From Tenebrio molitor (lineage: Eukaryota > Arthropoda > Insecta > Coleoptera > Tenebrionidae), in assembly GCF_963966145.1 (NCBI RefSeq), contig NC_091054.1:14570001-14634000 (forward strand): DNA of 64,000 nucleotides, given 5' to 3'. Numbering within the stretch: position 1 is the stretch's first letter; every line of letters begins with the position of its first letter. Positions 31,275-42,913 of the stretch are shown piece after piece. Below the pieces are notes generated by a model that did not search any database, was not told the origin of the DNA, and saw only the letters and a program-made list of their open reading frames with translations. The translations under genes were made by a program, and so were the position numbers.

Positions 31275-32009
31275 GGACTGCATTAGTTATTTACGTAAAT
31301 TATAGAAAATTTTTGTCAAAATAAAAAAATTTAAAATATCAATATGGCGGTTCTGAATTTATTTTTCTAACCTCCCTTTATTTATCTATTTATTTACTGA
31401 AAGTAAACGAGCAGACTGAGTATTGAAACTGTTTGGATCAAATACCCTAAACTTTCACTTTTGAGACTTTTATTAAAGAAAGAAAATCTTATTTGGAAAA
31501 AATTGCATAAGCAACATTTTTGGATTACTTAAAAAAAAAAATTCAACAGCGAGAAAGCTGCTTCTTTGTCCTTTTTGTACAGTATTGTCAAATAAAAATT
31601 TAAAAAATCCAACCAAAGGGGCAAGAAAAAATGCGTGAGATCTAGTTTTAAGATGAAATTTTTATTTAAAAAAATTATTAGGCAAGAACCAAGCTTACAG
31701 CATTGGAATGCAATCTCGTGACCTTCATTATTAAAAGTAGGTTGGGTTAAAGAACTTGTTCTTAAATATTGTTATAACCAGTAACAGGGTTTGATGTCAA
31801 TGTCGTTGATCTTACAGAAAATTTGAAAGAACCGATACCGTTTCTTCGATATTTATTGACTATTATATTCACCAAAATTCCATTTTCCAAAAGAAGATGT
31901 GTAAAATTAATAATAATTCATTAATAGTTTAGTGAATTCATTTGAAATGTTTTTAGCACATCTGAAAGAGGAAAAAAAGAACCTCATCAATTTTGTATCA
32001 TTTTGTGTG
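31275..32009. other. Cuticle gene 3' flank and AT-rich spacer
   Basis: The first 250 bp resemble the 3' flanks of the other cuticle genes (CCTCCCTTTATTTAT, AGCAGACTGAGTATT). The remainder shows nothing recognisable. Confidence 0.4.
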
Positions 32010-32370
32010 TATGTCTTTCAGGGGCTGACGGTAGGGTGGTGGAAGGAAGAGCGACACTCTTCCGACCAACACCGCGAGGTCGGCAGGGTTCAAGTCCCGG
32101 CCGGATGGGCCACCCATGGATGTGGTGTTGTGTGCGTATTATGTCGTCTAGAAAGGAGAAAGGAGAGGAGAGGGTGGGCGTGGGTGGCTGGGTAAAGTAC
32201 CCCGGAGCCCCGCCGCACCATCTAAGGAAAAAGAGAAGAACAATTAACCGACCGCAAGGTACCTGAGAGGCCAAGAGTGGTGAAAGGCGCACCATCTAAG
32301 GAAAAAGAGAAGAACAATTAACCGACCGCAAGGTACCTGAGAGGCCAAGAGTGGTGAAAGGGGAAGGCTA
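32010..32370 (+). mobile_element. tRNA-derived SINE with a 74 bp internal tandem duplication
   Basis: A GC-rich island in AT-rich DNA. An A-box-like TAGGGTGGTGG (about 32031) and a B-box GGTTCAAGTCC (about 32088) give an RNA polymerase III promoter of tRNA type. The body has ACCCCGGAGCCCCGCCGCACC. The unit GCACCATCTAAGG...GGTGAAAGG is present twice (32215-32288 and 32289-32361), virtually identical. An A-rich run follows. Confidence 0.72.
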
Positions 32371-32624
32371 CAAAAAAAAATGTATCATTTTCAGATGGGT
32401 CAGGTCAGATCTTTAACAAAAAAAGATGCTTTTGTATGGTGTAATAAAAAATATTTTTTTTTAACCTAACTTTTTATTTTTCCCTGGCTTACACTTTAAC
32501 AGCGTTGCGTGTATTTTTGAGGTAAATTGCAACGTCGCCAGATGCTTGGCATCTGAATAGTATCAAGATGGTATACGTTTTGTTGACATTGACATCAGAT
32601 AAATTTGACATTACTTAGACAAAG

Positions 32625-33951
32625 ATGACAACGTTTCAAACCGACACGCATTTCATCTCGATTTCTTACGTAGCCTTGATTCTGAGTGCAAACTTGTCAA
32701 AAGCTAGACTCATTAACGACGAATCAGATTCTATCTTTGACAGCGATTTGGATCTGTTCAGTGACGATAAATCAGATTCCGTGACCGACAGTGATTTTCC
32801 CAACACGACCAGATGGTCCCTCGGTGGAGCTCTTCTGTATTCCGGTTCCCTCCGAGAAAGAATAAAGATGATGCACCACGAAGACACAATAGTTCCACGA
32901 AACTTCGACTCTCGAAAGCGTTGGCCCAAGTGCAAGTCGATTGGAACCATCTGGGATCAAGGCCAATGCGGTTCTTGTTGGGTGAGTCCTCCACTTAACA
33001 AAATTGTTCAGTAAGAACTTCCCTTGTTGGTATAATCGCCAACAAGACATCGTTGAGTTTAGGCTCTCTCTTCAGCGATGATGATGACCGACAGGACATG
33101 CATCGCTTCAAACGGAAGTGTGAAATTTGAGTATTCAGCCGAAGATCTCTTGACTTGTTGCTCTTATTGCGTACCAAGCAGCAAATCCAACACTTGCCAA
33201 AGGGGAGGTATCGTCTACTACGCCGTAAAGTACTGGATTGAAGAAGGGGTGGTGTCTGGAGGACATGTGGGTTCAGGCCGAGTTAACTTCAGATCTTCTA
33301 ACAAAAAAATCTTCTGATTCGAGGATGTCTTGCAGGGATGCAAACCTTACAGGACTGCGACATTCGAAGGAACAAGCTCTGGATGTCGCAAAACCTGCAG
33401 AAATCAAGACTATCCTGTTTCATACTATCGCGACAAGCATTTCGGTGTAGACGTGACAGAGTTTCGATACCCAATGAAAATGAAGCATCTCCAAACAGAA
33501 ATCATGACCAACGGACCTGTTGTTACTGTTATGAAGGCAACTGCGCACTTCGAGGCAAAATATCGCGACGGTAGGGCCTGATTTATTCCGACAGAGTTTG
33601 ACAAAGTAATAGTTTTTAGGGGTTTACATACACCAAAAAAATGTTAAAATTAAAGGAACTTGGCACGCTGTGAGGATTATAGGGTGGGGGTTCGAGTCAG
33701 GTATTCCTTACTGGTTGGTGGCTAACACGTGGGGCAAGAATTGGGGTAAACTGGGCGGATTTTTCAAAATTCTCCGAGGACGGAATCATCTCTGGATTGA
33801 AAAGAGTGTCATCGCAGGGCATTTGAAGAAGGTTTCTCCTCCTCGTTTGCCTTTCTATTCTTCTTCTAGAACAGATAAGGTTTCAAAAAATGTGATTGTT
33901 TGCGTATGTGTGATTGGTTTAATAAGACTAAACTTTCACTCAACACATTGA
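32625..33951 (+). CDS. Cathepsin B-like cysteine protease, catalytic triad intact
   Basis: C1A peptidase of about 375 residues. Exons 32625-32981, 33063-33266, 33336-33570 and 33620-33951 join in frame. An N-terminal hydrophobic segment (ISISYVALILSANLSKA) is a likely signal peptide. The propeptide is unusual: an acidic Asp/Ser-rich stretch, then NTTRW. The mature part starts near VPRNFDSRKRWPKC. The active site WDQGQCGSCW carries the Cys, GTWHAVRIIGWG the His and YWLVANTWG the Asn, so it may be an active enzyme. The cathepsin B occluding-loop region is short, and its His-His pair is not seen, which suggests endopeptidase rather than dipeptidyl activity (inference). Three intron positions correspond to those of the pseudoprotease gene at 10641, so the two are paralogues. 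Confidence 0.85.
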
Positions 33952-34124
33952 CATTGCGACTGCACTGTTACTAACACATGAAAATAAACTTTAGTATTGT
34001 AAATTCTGTAGAAGCTATGATTAAAACTGATAATAAATACACAAGAACAAAACCAATTTTGAAATAATTCAATTTTGTATTACTGTAAATCTGACAGTGA
34101 CATCTGACATTGTATCAGAATTCG

Positions 34125-34350
34125 ATGGCATCGTCTCGAACAGAAACACATTTTGCTTCCATTTCTTACAATGACTTGATTTTATGTTGTCACCTGTTAA
34201 AACATAGACCGATTGAAAGTGAATCAGTTCTCACATTTGATTCACAATGAGTGACTCCATTGTGGGCAGTATTCTTTGCAATGCGATTGGTCCATGGTCG
34301 GAGATTTGTTTCTCTTCTGACTCCCTACGAGAAAGACTAAAGAGTATCAA
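34125..34350 (+). pseudogene. Exon-1 relic of a cathepsin B-like gene
   Basis: Starting at ATG 34125 the translation MASSRTETHFASISYNDLIL matches the first residues of the gene at 32625 (MTTFQTDTHFISISYVALIL). Similarity continues through the acidic propeptide, then a stop and frameshifts appear, and the text up to about CTACGAGAAAGACTAAAGAG still resembles the parent. No later exon follows, so it is a broken partial duplicate. Confidence 0.75.
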
Positions 34351-34658
34351 TACAAAGACAGACCAAACGGGTGTGTCGGGGATCACAAACATGGCTGCCT
34401 CGGTGGATGACAGATGACAGCATTGACAGCAAACATGGCTGACATTGAGGTGAATTTTAAGGGAATTCGTGGTAATAATTGAACAGTAAAATTTAATTAG
34501 TAAACTGAAAATAATTCGCCAACCATCTTTGATATTTTAATGGAACAAAACCTCAAGCAATGGTAATAATTAATAAACGTTCAGGGGGAAAACCGTTGCT
34601 GTGAAACACATCAGGGAATAACTAATAAAATGTTAAACAAAAAATGTCTTTTAATATA

Positions 34659-35313
34659 CAGCGTGATCAAGAATAACTGAGTATGTTGGCAATGAAACAA
34701 TTGAAAAATATTGGTGTTTTTTTGTGTCATAATTGGCACTGACCGGATGTTTTAACATTAAAAAAAAAAATAGGTAATAATCTGTTTCATTGTTTCATGT
34801 TGAATTATGTTGGCAGAAAAAAAGAGATCCCTAGAATAAGTTTAATTTTTTGGGTTGGCCCAACCTCCCGCCAAAATTTGACATTGAACTGTTGAGTTTA
34901 TTTACATAACACAAAATAATTATTATGTACAAAAAGGTGGTAGCTACCGTATCATAATAAAATGAGAATAAAAAACACGATGAATTAAGACCTAAACAAC
35001 TGTCAACAGTTTCCTTTCATAACCACACTTTTTTCTGACACTTGCAAACACACTAAAAACAAAAGTTGGCGACGTTGTCGGTTGTATTTTCGAGGTAGAA
35101 TGCAGTGTTGTTGGATTTTTGATTTTGGAATATGTAGATTATATGTCGGTTATGTTTATGCCATTACAAAAATGAACGTTTGATGGTAAATTTCAAATTT
35201 GCCTGTCAACACTGTCAAAGCTAACAACCGGAATTGCGTTTAGATTACAGTGGTACCAAAATCATTCAAATTTTCATTGTTACCAACAGATTCAGTCATT
35301 CTTGATCACGCAG
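34659..35313. mobile_element. TA-type MITE (CAGCGTGATCAAG ends), long copy
   Basis: Flanked by TA and ending in inverted CAGCGTGATCAAGAATAACT / AGTCATTCTTGATCACGCAG. Shares both terminal blocks with 29602-29884 but has about 370 extra central bases (34800-35160). Confidence 0.72.
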
Positions 35314-35315
35314 TA

Positions 35316-36440
35316 CCTTTGATATTATTGATAACTTCTGCGTCTCTCACTCGCAATAAGCACTATTCTCTTGTAGCGATGCACGTAGTTCTATTTATTA
35401 CAGCACCAGTTTTAAATCGTAATGGGCGCCCCAAAAATGCTAAGCGATCGCTTCGACCCACCTCCTGACCGTGGGCGAAGTGGGCATGAAACTATCGTCG
35501 TAAATGACGTCATCTATGACGTTTTCACTATCGACTGCAACGACTGGCTTCAAGTGGAACGAGTGAGCGGGCGTTGAGGTCACCTCGCTCTATAAGTGGA
35601 ACGTATCCAGCAATCTGAACTTTTAGTATGTTGTGTTGCATAACATTAAATTTTCGCGGGAACTCTACGATGAATAACACTGTACCCATTTGATTAATTA
35701 TAATCATCTTTTTGAAAAAAAACAACGGTTACAAAAATTAAATATCATTAATTTCTCTACGTAAAAGAGTTTTCTTTATTGTACCATGCTATTTAAAAAA
35801 ATCGAGTACGCAATGACTATCATGGTTTGGTTGGCAGCACTACTTTAAATATGACTGTATTTAACAACCGTCAAGTTTCTCTATTAGAGATTGGAGGATT
35901 TAAATACAATTTCTTTAACAATAGCAGTATCTAAAGTGAACAATGGTAGTCTTGGCATATTCGATTTCTGTTCAATGGTACGGCATTATTTGTCTATTTT
36001 TTAAATACTAATAGGGAATGTTAGGAAATGTGAATGAAATGCTCATGCTTTTTATACTTTTTTTGCTGGGCCGTTTTAATATTGACAACAAAACAACAAA
36101 AGATTTTATTGATGAAGCCAACAAGAACAACTCATAAATCCATTACTTAAATTTATCTCAATACTGGGAATAGTATTTAATTCTTTATATCCATGGAAAT
36201 GACAATGATTAGACAACAATTTCACAAAAATGATAAGGGTTCAGAATTTTGGCCACACTGATTTCAGCACACCTGAACTTTTTTCCATTTACAAAACAAA
36301 CAATTTCGAATAATTTGTTTTATGAAAAAATTGCTGCTGCAACGTCTACTGGATAAGTATAATACAATAAACTCTAGCAGTAGCGATACCATTGGTAGCA
36401 CCAGATGTGTGTCCCCACACTCATTCATTGAGAACATAAA
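35316..36440. other. Intergenic spacer before cuticle gene 2
   Basis: No coding feature recognised. About 35390-35600 is less AT-rich but carries no domain or repeat that I recognise. Confidence 0.35.
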
Positions 36441-36539
36441 CTTGAAATTTGAACAAGGTTGCCGGAAAAAACCGGACAAAATTGCAAACTAATAGATAAT
36501 GTAATTGTAACGAAATAAAATGTATTACTGAATTTAACT

Positions 36540-36669
36540 TGTTTTACAAGAATGTGATTTTCTGGTTTGGGTTTACATCACAACGCATGGACCACACCTC
36601 GACAAACTTGTATAAAAACTGACAACTATTACCGATAAGGCACACTCGCAGCACAACAACCAAGAAAAC
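36540..36669 (+). promoter_or_regulatory. Core promoter of cuticle gene 2
   Basis: TATAAAAA at 36611-36618, 59 bp before the ATG, with ATAAGGCACACTCGCAGC downstream and the ACATCACAACGC block upstream as in the other copies. Confidence 0.75.
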
Positions 36670-37489
36670 ATGGCATTCAAAGTAAGTGTGTCTACAGTGT
36701 GTACAAAAAAAAATTATCGACGACTAGTGCAAGATATTGTCTAATTTGAATATTTTTCAGTTTGTTGCTTTCGCCGCTCTTTTCACCGTGGCCCGTGCAG
36801 GCATTGCCTCTTACGCCGCCGCCCCTGCCCTCTCTTACGCCGCCGCCCCCGCCGTCTCCTACCACGCTCCCATCGCCAGAGCCGTCGCTCCTGCCATCTC
36901 TTACGCCGCACCGATCGCCAGAGCTGTAGCTCCCGTCGCTTACGCCGCCCCCGTCGCTAAAGCCGTGGTGGCACAACCCTTCTCCCCAGCTCACTATGAT
37001 TTCGGATACGCCGTCAACGACCCTCACACCGGAGACAGCAAGACCCAACAGGAGTCTCGCCGTGGAGATGTCGTCCAAGGAGCTTACTCTCTGGTGGACT
37101 CTGACGGCACAAGACGTGTTGTGGAGTACGTCGCCGATCCCATCAACGGCTTCAACGCTGTCGTTCGCAAAGAACCTCTCGCCGTCAAAACTGTGGCTCC
37201 AGTAGCTACCGCCATCGCCGCTCCAGTAGCTAGAATCGCAGCCCCCGTGGCTAGGATTGCTGCTCCAGCTGTAGGATTGGGATACAGCGGTTTGGGATAC
37301 GCCGGAGGTTTGGGATACGCCGGTGGTCTGGGATACGCCAGCGGTTTGGGATACGCCGGCGGTTTGGGATACAGTGGAGTAGGATACAGCGGAGTGGGAT
37401 ATAATGGTTTGGGATACAGCGGCTTGGGATACGCTGGCGGTTTGGGTTACGCCTCCGGTTTGGGTTATTCCAAAGCTCTCCTCCACTAA
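36670..37489 (+). CDS. RR-2 cuticular protein, array copy 2
   Basis: About 246 residues. Exon 1 is 36670-36681 (MAFK) and exon 2 is 36761-37489. Same signal peptide and identical RR-2 domain to copy 1. The linker reads AKAVVAQPF, shared only with copy 4. The tail has GVGYSGVGYNGLGY. The intron begins GTAAGTGTGTCTACA, again as in copy 4. The poly(A) signal AATAAA is about 55 bases after the stop. A long antisense open frame over this gene is a by-product of its GC-rich repeats. Confidence 0.93.
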
Positions 37490-37972
37490 AGACTGCATCA
37501 ACTACTTAGTTATTTAAATTATAGGAAATAATTTGATACTTGTCAATAAAAAAATATAATGTAAAAATGGCGAATCTGAATTTCCCTAACCTCCCTTTAT
37601 TTATCAAAATATTTATTTGAAGCAAACGACCAGACTATTCCAATCAAACAGCCTAAACTTTTTCTTTCAGGAAGAAATAAAATCCTATTTAATTTGGAAA
37701 AAGATTGTTAATTAAATGGACAACGGTCTTGGAGTCATTAAAAGAAATTCAAAAGCGAGAAAACTTCTTCTTTGTATTCTTTGAAGGGTATTGTCAAACA
37801 AGGTTAAAAGAACTCAAAAGCACGTTGTTAAGTAAAAATGAAAAAAACAAGTCAAACGACATTTCCTTTATTATCGAAGATATTAGCCTGTTCGTAAAAA
37901 TTTTCGTTTGAGTCTTTTCATATTTACGCAATACATAATGAGTATGATAATACGAATGTATACAGGGTGTAA

Positions 37973-38550
37973 TCAAAATACGAGGAAATATTTTAAACCG
38001 TAAACCACCAAAACATTTAAAGACGATTTGCACTGGCTGAAATTGCAAATTTAAAAATTCAAATTTCACATCATTCCTGTCCGTGGTCAACGCTAATGAA
38101 GAGCAAATGAAAGTGACACGGTAAAAAAGCCACAACGAAAACGATTACCACGCAAGAAATTTGACACTGACACTGAATTGTGTTGAAACAACGGACAACA
38201 CACTTTTACTTTTAGCGTAGGTACCTTATTCACAGTAAATGCTGAAAATATTGTCTTTGATGCGCGATACAATCATGTGCCTCCCGCGCCGTTGATGCAC
38301 TGACTCTTGAAAAAACTTCACGATCTTCCCGAATTTGGACAATACGAGTAGTTGCCCCGACTCGTCCAGCCGAATTTATCGGCTGGCCATAGATCAACTG
38401 TTTTAAATGCCCCCATAAAAAAAAATCACGAAGCATTGGACCGTTTCGTCCAATCCACCTTTCAGGGTACTTTTCGTTCACCACCCGCTGGGATCGATCT
38501 CTGCCACGATCTTCCGTTCTTGGATTGAACTTTCCTGTGTCTCTCAATCG
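37973..38550 (-). pseudogene. Mariner-like (DUF4817-type) transposase C-terminal fragment
   Basis: The minus-strand translation 38547-38230 keeps NEKYPERWIGRNGP, DFFLWGHLKQLIYGQP and a final QYFQHLL, the C-terminal signature of the family also found at 12379-13315. A CAGGGTGT end flanked by TA lies at 37971-37980. The D, D and N-terminal parts are missing. Confidence 0.7.
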
Positions 38551-38619
38551 TTACACCGTGTCAACAATAATACAAAAGTGTTAAAACTTTACGTAAAACT
38601 ATTGAATCACAAAAATTAG

Positions 38620-38920
38620 AATCAATGTTCAAAGTGTTTTCCATGCTGATCTCTGTAAAGGTCAACTCATATTATAGTCGTATAATCCACAAAAAAAAAG
38701 ATAAGGGGCAGCTATGGAAAACAAAATTTGAAAACGTATGGCGTAACTTGATAAATTTTTTCTTGTCAGTTTTGACATCTGCGTGTGAATTTTATTTAAA
38801 AATGCTCAAAAATACAAAACATTAATGACACAATCATATTTTATATTGTGAATTCCAAAAACATCCGAACCATCAAAGTTCCGTCAAGTTGTCACACTGA
38901 CTAGTTCTAGTACTTGGTAC
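38620..38920. repeat. Spacer repeat S, copy 1
   Basis: Shares blocks with 48735-49040 and 55455-55600, for example AAAATGCTCAAAAATACAAA and a GATAAGGGGC(A/G)GCTAT motif followed by GAAAACGT. All three lie between cuticle genes, so this may be a relic of the duplicated unit rather than a transposon. Confidence 0.55.
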
Positions 38921-39422
38921 TTGGTTGACCACCTTGCGACAATACAAAATTCGCCAAATTTTTATGACACAGTGTCAATTACAATTTGTCAACAATTCGA
39001 AAAAAATGGAAAAACGAAAGAGAATAGTACTTAAAGCCAGAGAAAAGCAAGCAATTGACTATTGTAATGAGATTTTCTGGTCTTTCTATACTTTTATAAA
39101 TTTAAATGACCCAACAACAACCAAAATAAATTTTGATCTGACTGAAATTTGACAGAAACTTCCAAATCATACATATCCTCACAAAAAATAAAGCATGGTA
39201 CACTTTCAATCAAAAATTGTGTTTCAACTTTCAGCCGGGTACTATTGCGGACAAAAAAAGTGGGTCATCAAATTCCTGTCAGTTTTGAAAAATTCGATGT
39301 AGTTCAAGCTTCATTGTCATTTTTTTGACAACTGACAGTTTAAAAATTTATTTTATACTCATATTTTCCTTTTCTAAGTGCCCTCTTCTTTTAATAAGGG
39401 TAGATTTTGATTGGAACCTTGC

Positions 39423-40693
39423 TGTTCAGTTTACCTGAACTTGGCTTGAGGCGTCGGCTATCTGCCACCCTACCCCCCGCGCTCGTAGTTATACAGGGTG
39501 TTAGGGAATGGTCTCCCAAGAATATCAGGGTGAGTTTCTGATGTAAAATATGGTAGAAAACCTTAATACCATTTTTTCCCAACATGAATGGTTTTCTCAA
39601 AGATAAAAATTTAAAATGGTGCCTCACTGTTTGGGAGCTTTTGCACCATTTTATTGTTGTAATAATTATATAAATAGTTAAAGTTCTGAAATGAAAGTTA
39701 ATTGCTTAGCAACTAAAAGACACCAATGCCTTTGTCAGATTTTATCGAGTACCTACTGTCACAATGACGTTTCGGTTTTGAATACTTCCCTCGGATAATA
39801 TCTCATCAAAAACTACCAGGATTGCATTTTTTTAAGGTCAAAATCAATAATTCATTCGAAATATTTATCTATATTTACCGCAACCTTGAAGTAAGTCCTT
39901 TTTTATTGCTGCAATAAACTGAAATTATTTCTGCAGCTTTTTTGTGATACCACATCTCGATCAACTTCTAAAGGGATTTGAAATCGAGCAGTAACCAACT
40001 AATACTACTAATAAGATTCGTTAATTTTTGTGTAACTTTATTTATTTGTATTTATATTGAAAAAAGTCATAATAAATGTCCTCCGTTTGCCCTAATACAA
40101 GCATTAGCTTACCTTCGGACAGCAGCAGTAGCCTTTCAACTATATTCCTCATACACAAAATACATATCTGCATACTCCTCGATAGAATATTCGGGCATTG
40201 TAAACGATTGTAGTCTTCGCAGGCGATGGATAAAACATAGATCAAATTAAAATGTAAACTTTGACAGTAGTAAATTTCGAATCGTTACCAAGCAATCATT
40301 TTTAAGTCGAAACATACAAGATGTTTTTTCGTGCACAAATCAATATTTCAGCAGTCCCAAAACAATTTTATTTTCAGAAAACAGTTTAATATATCCAAAA
40401 ACGGTATAAAGGTTTTCGACCACATTTTCCCTGATAAACTCACCCTGAAATTCTTGAGAGACTATTCCCTAACACCCTGTATAATAGTGGTAGTTTTAGA
40501 ATAAGTTTCACTTGCAATTCAGAGCTTGACATTAGAGCAAGCGTAAGTCATTTTTGAACACTTATAATTCAGAGCTTGACAGTAGATCAAGTGTAAAGTG
40601 TAAGTCATTCATGTATGCGAGAGATCGGCATACATCTAGTGTGTGTCTCAATAAATCATAGAATAATTATTCGCCTTTGATTCACGCGCAACA
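39423..40693 (+). mobile_element. Solo LTR with 5 bp duplication, itself split by a MITE
   Basis: Starts TGTTCAG and ends CGCGCAACA, flanked by cttgc at 39418-39422 and 40694-40698. AATAAA occurs at about 40650 near its end. Removing the inner element leaves an LTR of about 283 bp. No internal retrotransposon sequence is present, so it is a solo LTR. Strand is set from the AATAAA position. Confidence 0.78.
39494..40479. mobile_element. Mariner-type non-autonomous element, 986 bp
   Basis: Ends CAGGGTGTTAGGGAATGGTC are inverted over about 45 bp and flanked by TA at 39492-39493 and 40480-40481. It lies inside the solo LTR. No intact transposase is seen. Confidence 0.82.
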
Positions 40694-41046
40694 CTTGCAT
40701 TAAATAAATATTCACTACGTGCTTACTTACAATCATTCCCTACAACCTACAACACTTAATCACAACCTCAATCAATTCAAATTAAGGTTAGAATCAAATA
40801 AGGGTTATTTCACATTAAAAGTCAAGACAATGACGTTGATGTCCCACTTTTTTTGCCTGCAATAGTACATTGCTATATAATAAATATAATAATAAATTTT
40901 CACAAATTGTGACACTTGACAGCACGGATGTTTTTGGAATCCACTATAAATGAGAACGAAGAAAACAATGATTTCTTATAGGAAGGAGTTTTTGCAAAAA
41001 CTTCTTTTCATCATTGCTGTTAGTAATTTTAATTCCGCAACTCTAT

Positions 41047-42400
41047 AGAGTTGCGGAATTAAAATTTCGGGCACTATTTTTCTGTCACTTCAACAAAATC
41101 TCAGTAAAGCACCTTCTATTGTCATCATGACTGACATTAAATCATCGCTTTGATACAGGCTGTACCCAAAAAAAAGACGAGTCCATAGCTCCCTTATTTA
41201 TCGGACGATTTTAATTATCTATACACCAAATTAAATGGTTGTTAATAGGCTACAAAGCGGCTTAATAAATTCACGTATAGTTCCAAGGGATTCAAGACTA
41301 AACTGTCAAAATATTTTTTTTTTAAATGAGATTACATACTTTTCTTTAGTAATTCTGATAGAGATTTTAATTCTGAAAACAACAATGTATCACAAGTGTA
41401 ACTTGACATAAAAAAAAATAACACTAACTTTTGAAACAAATGACGAGCACCAAGCGAAAAGCTATCAAAATGCATTGCGTTACAATGTAATAACCAAATT
41501 AAGGTAGCTGGAAAAACAAATGACAAATAATAACATTTTGGATTGCGCAGATATGCCGCCAATGTTTAGCGCAAAATGGAACATAGACGATAGTAGCGTT
41601 TTTTGCATTTTTTTTTTTGTGAATTTTTTGAAGTGTATACTTGTGACACACTGTTGTTTTCAGAATAAAAAGTTTTATCAGAATTACTACAAAAAAATAT
41701 GTAATTTGAAAAAAAATATTTTGACATTTTATCCTTGAAGCCAATGGGGCTATACCTGAATTTATTAGGCCACTTTATAGCCTATTAACAACCATTTAAT
41801 TTGGTGTCCAGATAATTAAAATCTTCCGATAAATAACGGAGTTATGGACTCGTCTTCTTTTTTGGGGACACCTGTATATGCCGTTCACGATTATTTTAAA
41901 CACGCAGGAGGCCGCGATATTTTTTTGTTAGATTGGCGTCAGGTCCTGTCATATGACGTTTCCTTTTTAAATATTCGCATTGTTGTCAATTCTGTCATTA
42001 ATTTAGTTAATAAGAATTTACCCAGAATTGCCCTACAAATATGTATGTTTCATTTCAATTACAATTTTACGATTATTGTTCCTAATGCGTTCAATTATTT
42101 AAAAAATGTAACAACTTGGGGGCAGTGTTCGGTTGAATTATAACCTAAAATAGATTTAATAAGACAAATCACAATACTGCCAACTAAAATGTCAGATTTT
42201 CATAGCTAGTCCGAATTTGAAATAATCGTGAATGGTTTATATGTTGCCTACCCGTTATTATGCCACAAATGACAAGTTTTGAATGCCAAAAAGACAAAAA
42301 CATGACAAGAGTAAAAAATAAGGTTATTAACGTAAAGCTTGTTTTAGAGTTTATATCATGACATTGACAATAGTGCCCGAAATTTTAATTCCGCAGCTGT
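41047..42400. mobile_element. TIR element (GCGGAATTAAAATTTCGGG ends)
   Basis: Left 41049-41076 and right 42371-42398 are inverted (GCGGAATTAAAATTTCGGGC, then ACTAT). Just outside the left end an extra inverted copy makes a perfect palindrome around CTATAG (41030-41065). It contains the nested MITE at 41156-41874. Confidence 0.55.
41156..41874. mobile_element. TA-type MITE with about 105 bp TIRs
   Basis: Both ends start CAGG(C/T)GT(A/C)CCC and continue with AAGACGAGTCCATA...TCGGA, AATTATCT and ACCAAATTAAATGGTTGTTA. TA flanks at 41154-41155 and 41875-41876. No transposase. Confidence 0.82.
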
Positions 42401-42855
42401 ACGTCACACTTTTTCAGAAGTTTTAAGACTGTATCGAAAATCCTGTTTATTAATCACTTAATCAGTCATTGAAAGACAGACAGAATACAACCATTGATGC
42501 TAAGCTTCCTGTTTCTCCTATTCTCCTTCCGCTTCTTCTAAAAACATTGCAACTACTGAAACGGGTACCTGTCACAACAGACTCTAGTAGCAGCAGCAGG
42601 ATTATTTCTACATTTTTCGAGTATCAGACACATGACCGCATTCTCATTCAATATTTGAGCACATTTTAATATAAACTTGAAACTAGAAACTTGAACAAGG
42701 TTGCCGGAAAAAACCGGAAAAATTGCAAGCTAAATAGTTAATGCAACTTCAGCGATAAAAAATTGTATGATTGAATTTTATTTGTTTTACAAGAATGTGA
42801 TTTTCTGGTTTGAGGTTACATCACAGAACGCGTGGACCACACCTCGACAGACTTG
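42401..42855. other. Conserved upstream region of cuticle gene 3
   Basis: Clearly similar to 50990-51300 and 57980-58260 (ATCGAAAATCCTGTTTATTAAT, ACTGAAACGGGTA). These paralogous blocks extend the shared 5' flank of copies 3, 4 and 5 to about 500 bp. Confidence 0.6.
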
Positions 42856-42913
42856 TATAAAATTGAGAACCACCGTTGATAAGGCACACTCACAGCTCAA
42901 CAACCAAGTAAAC
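42780..42913 (+). promoter_or_regulatory. Core promoter of cuticle gene 3
   Basis: TATAAAAT at 42856-42863, 58 bp before the ATG, with ATAAGGCACACTCACAGC downstream and the ACGCGTGGACC block upstream. Confidence 0.75.

Larger units (their letters stand above)
39242..40865. mobile_element. TA-type MITE (CTATTGCGG ends), interrupted by a solo LTR
   Basis: Left CTATTGCGGACAAAAAAAGT and right ACTTTTTTTGCCTGCAATAG are inverted and TA-flanked. The uninterrupted relative at 54159-54514 is 356 bp. The extra 1.27 kb here is the LTR at 39423-40693. Confidence 0.85.

Noticed and set aside
32666..33574. Antisense and alternative-frame ORFs over the cathepsin gene
   Set aside because: Short, without domains, and the sense exons with GT-AG introns explain the sequence.
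36692..37501. Long antisense frame over cuticle gene 2 (also 51466-52305 over gene 4, and shorter ones in others)
   Set aside because: It mirrors the GC-rich repeat codons of the sense gene, has low-complexity Ser/Gly/Val composition, and appears in every copy only because the sense sequence is repeated.
39978..40250. Open frames inside the 986 bp mariner-type element
   Set aside because: No transposase motif is recognisable, so treated as a non-autonomous interior.
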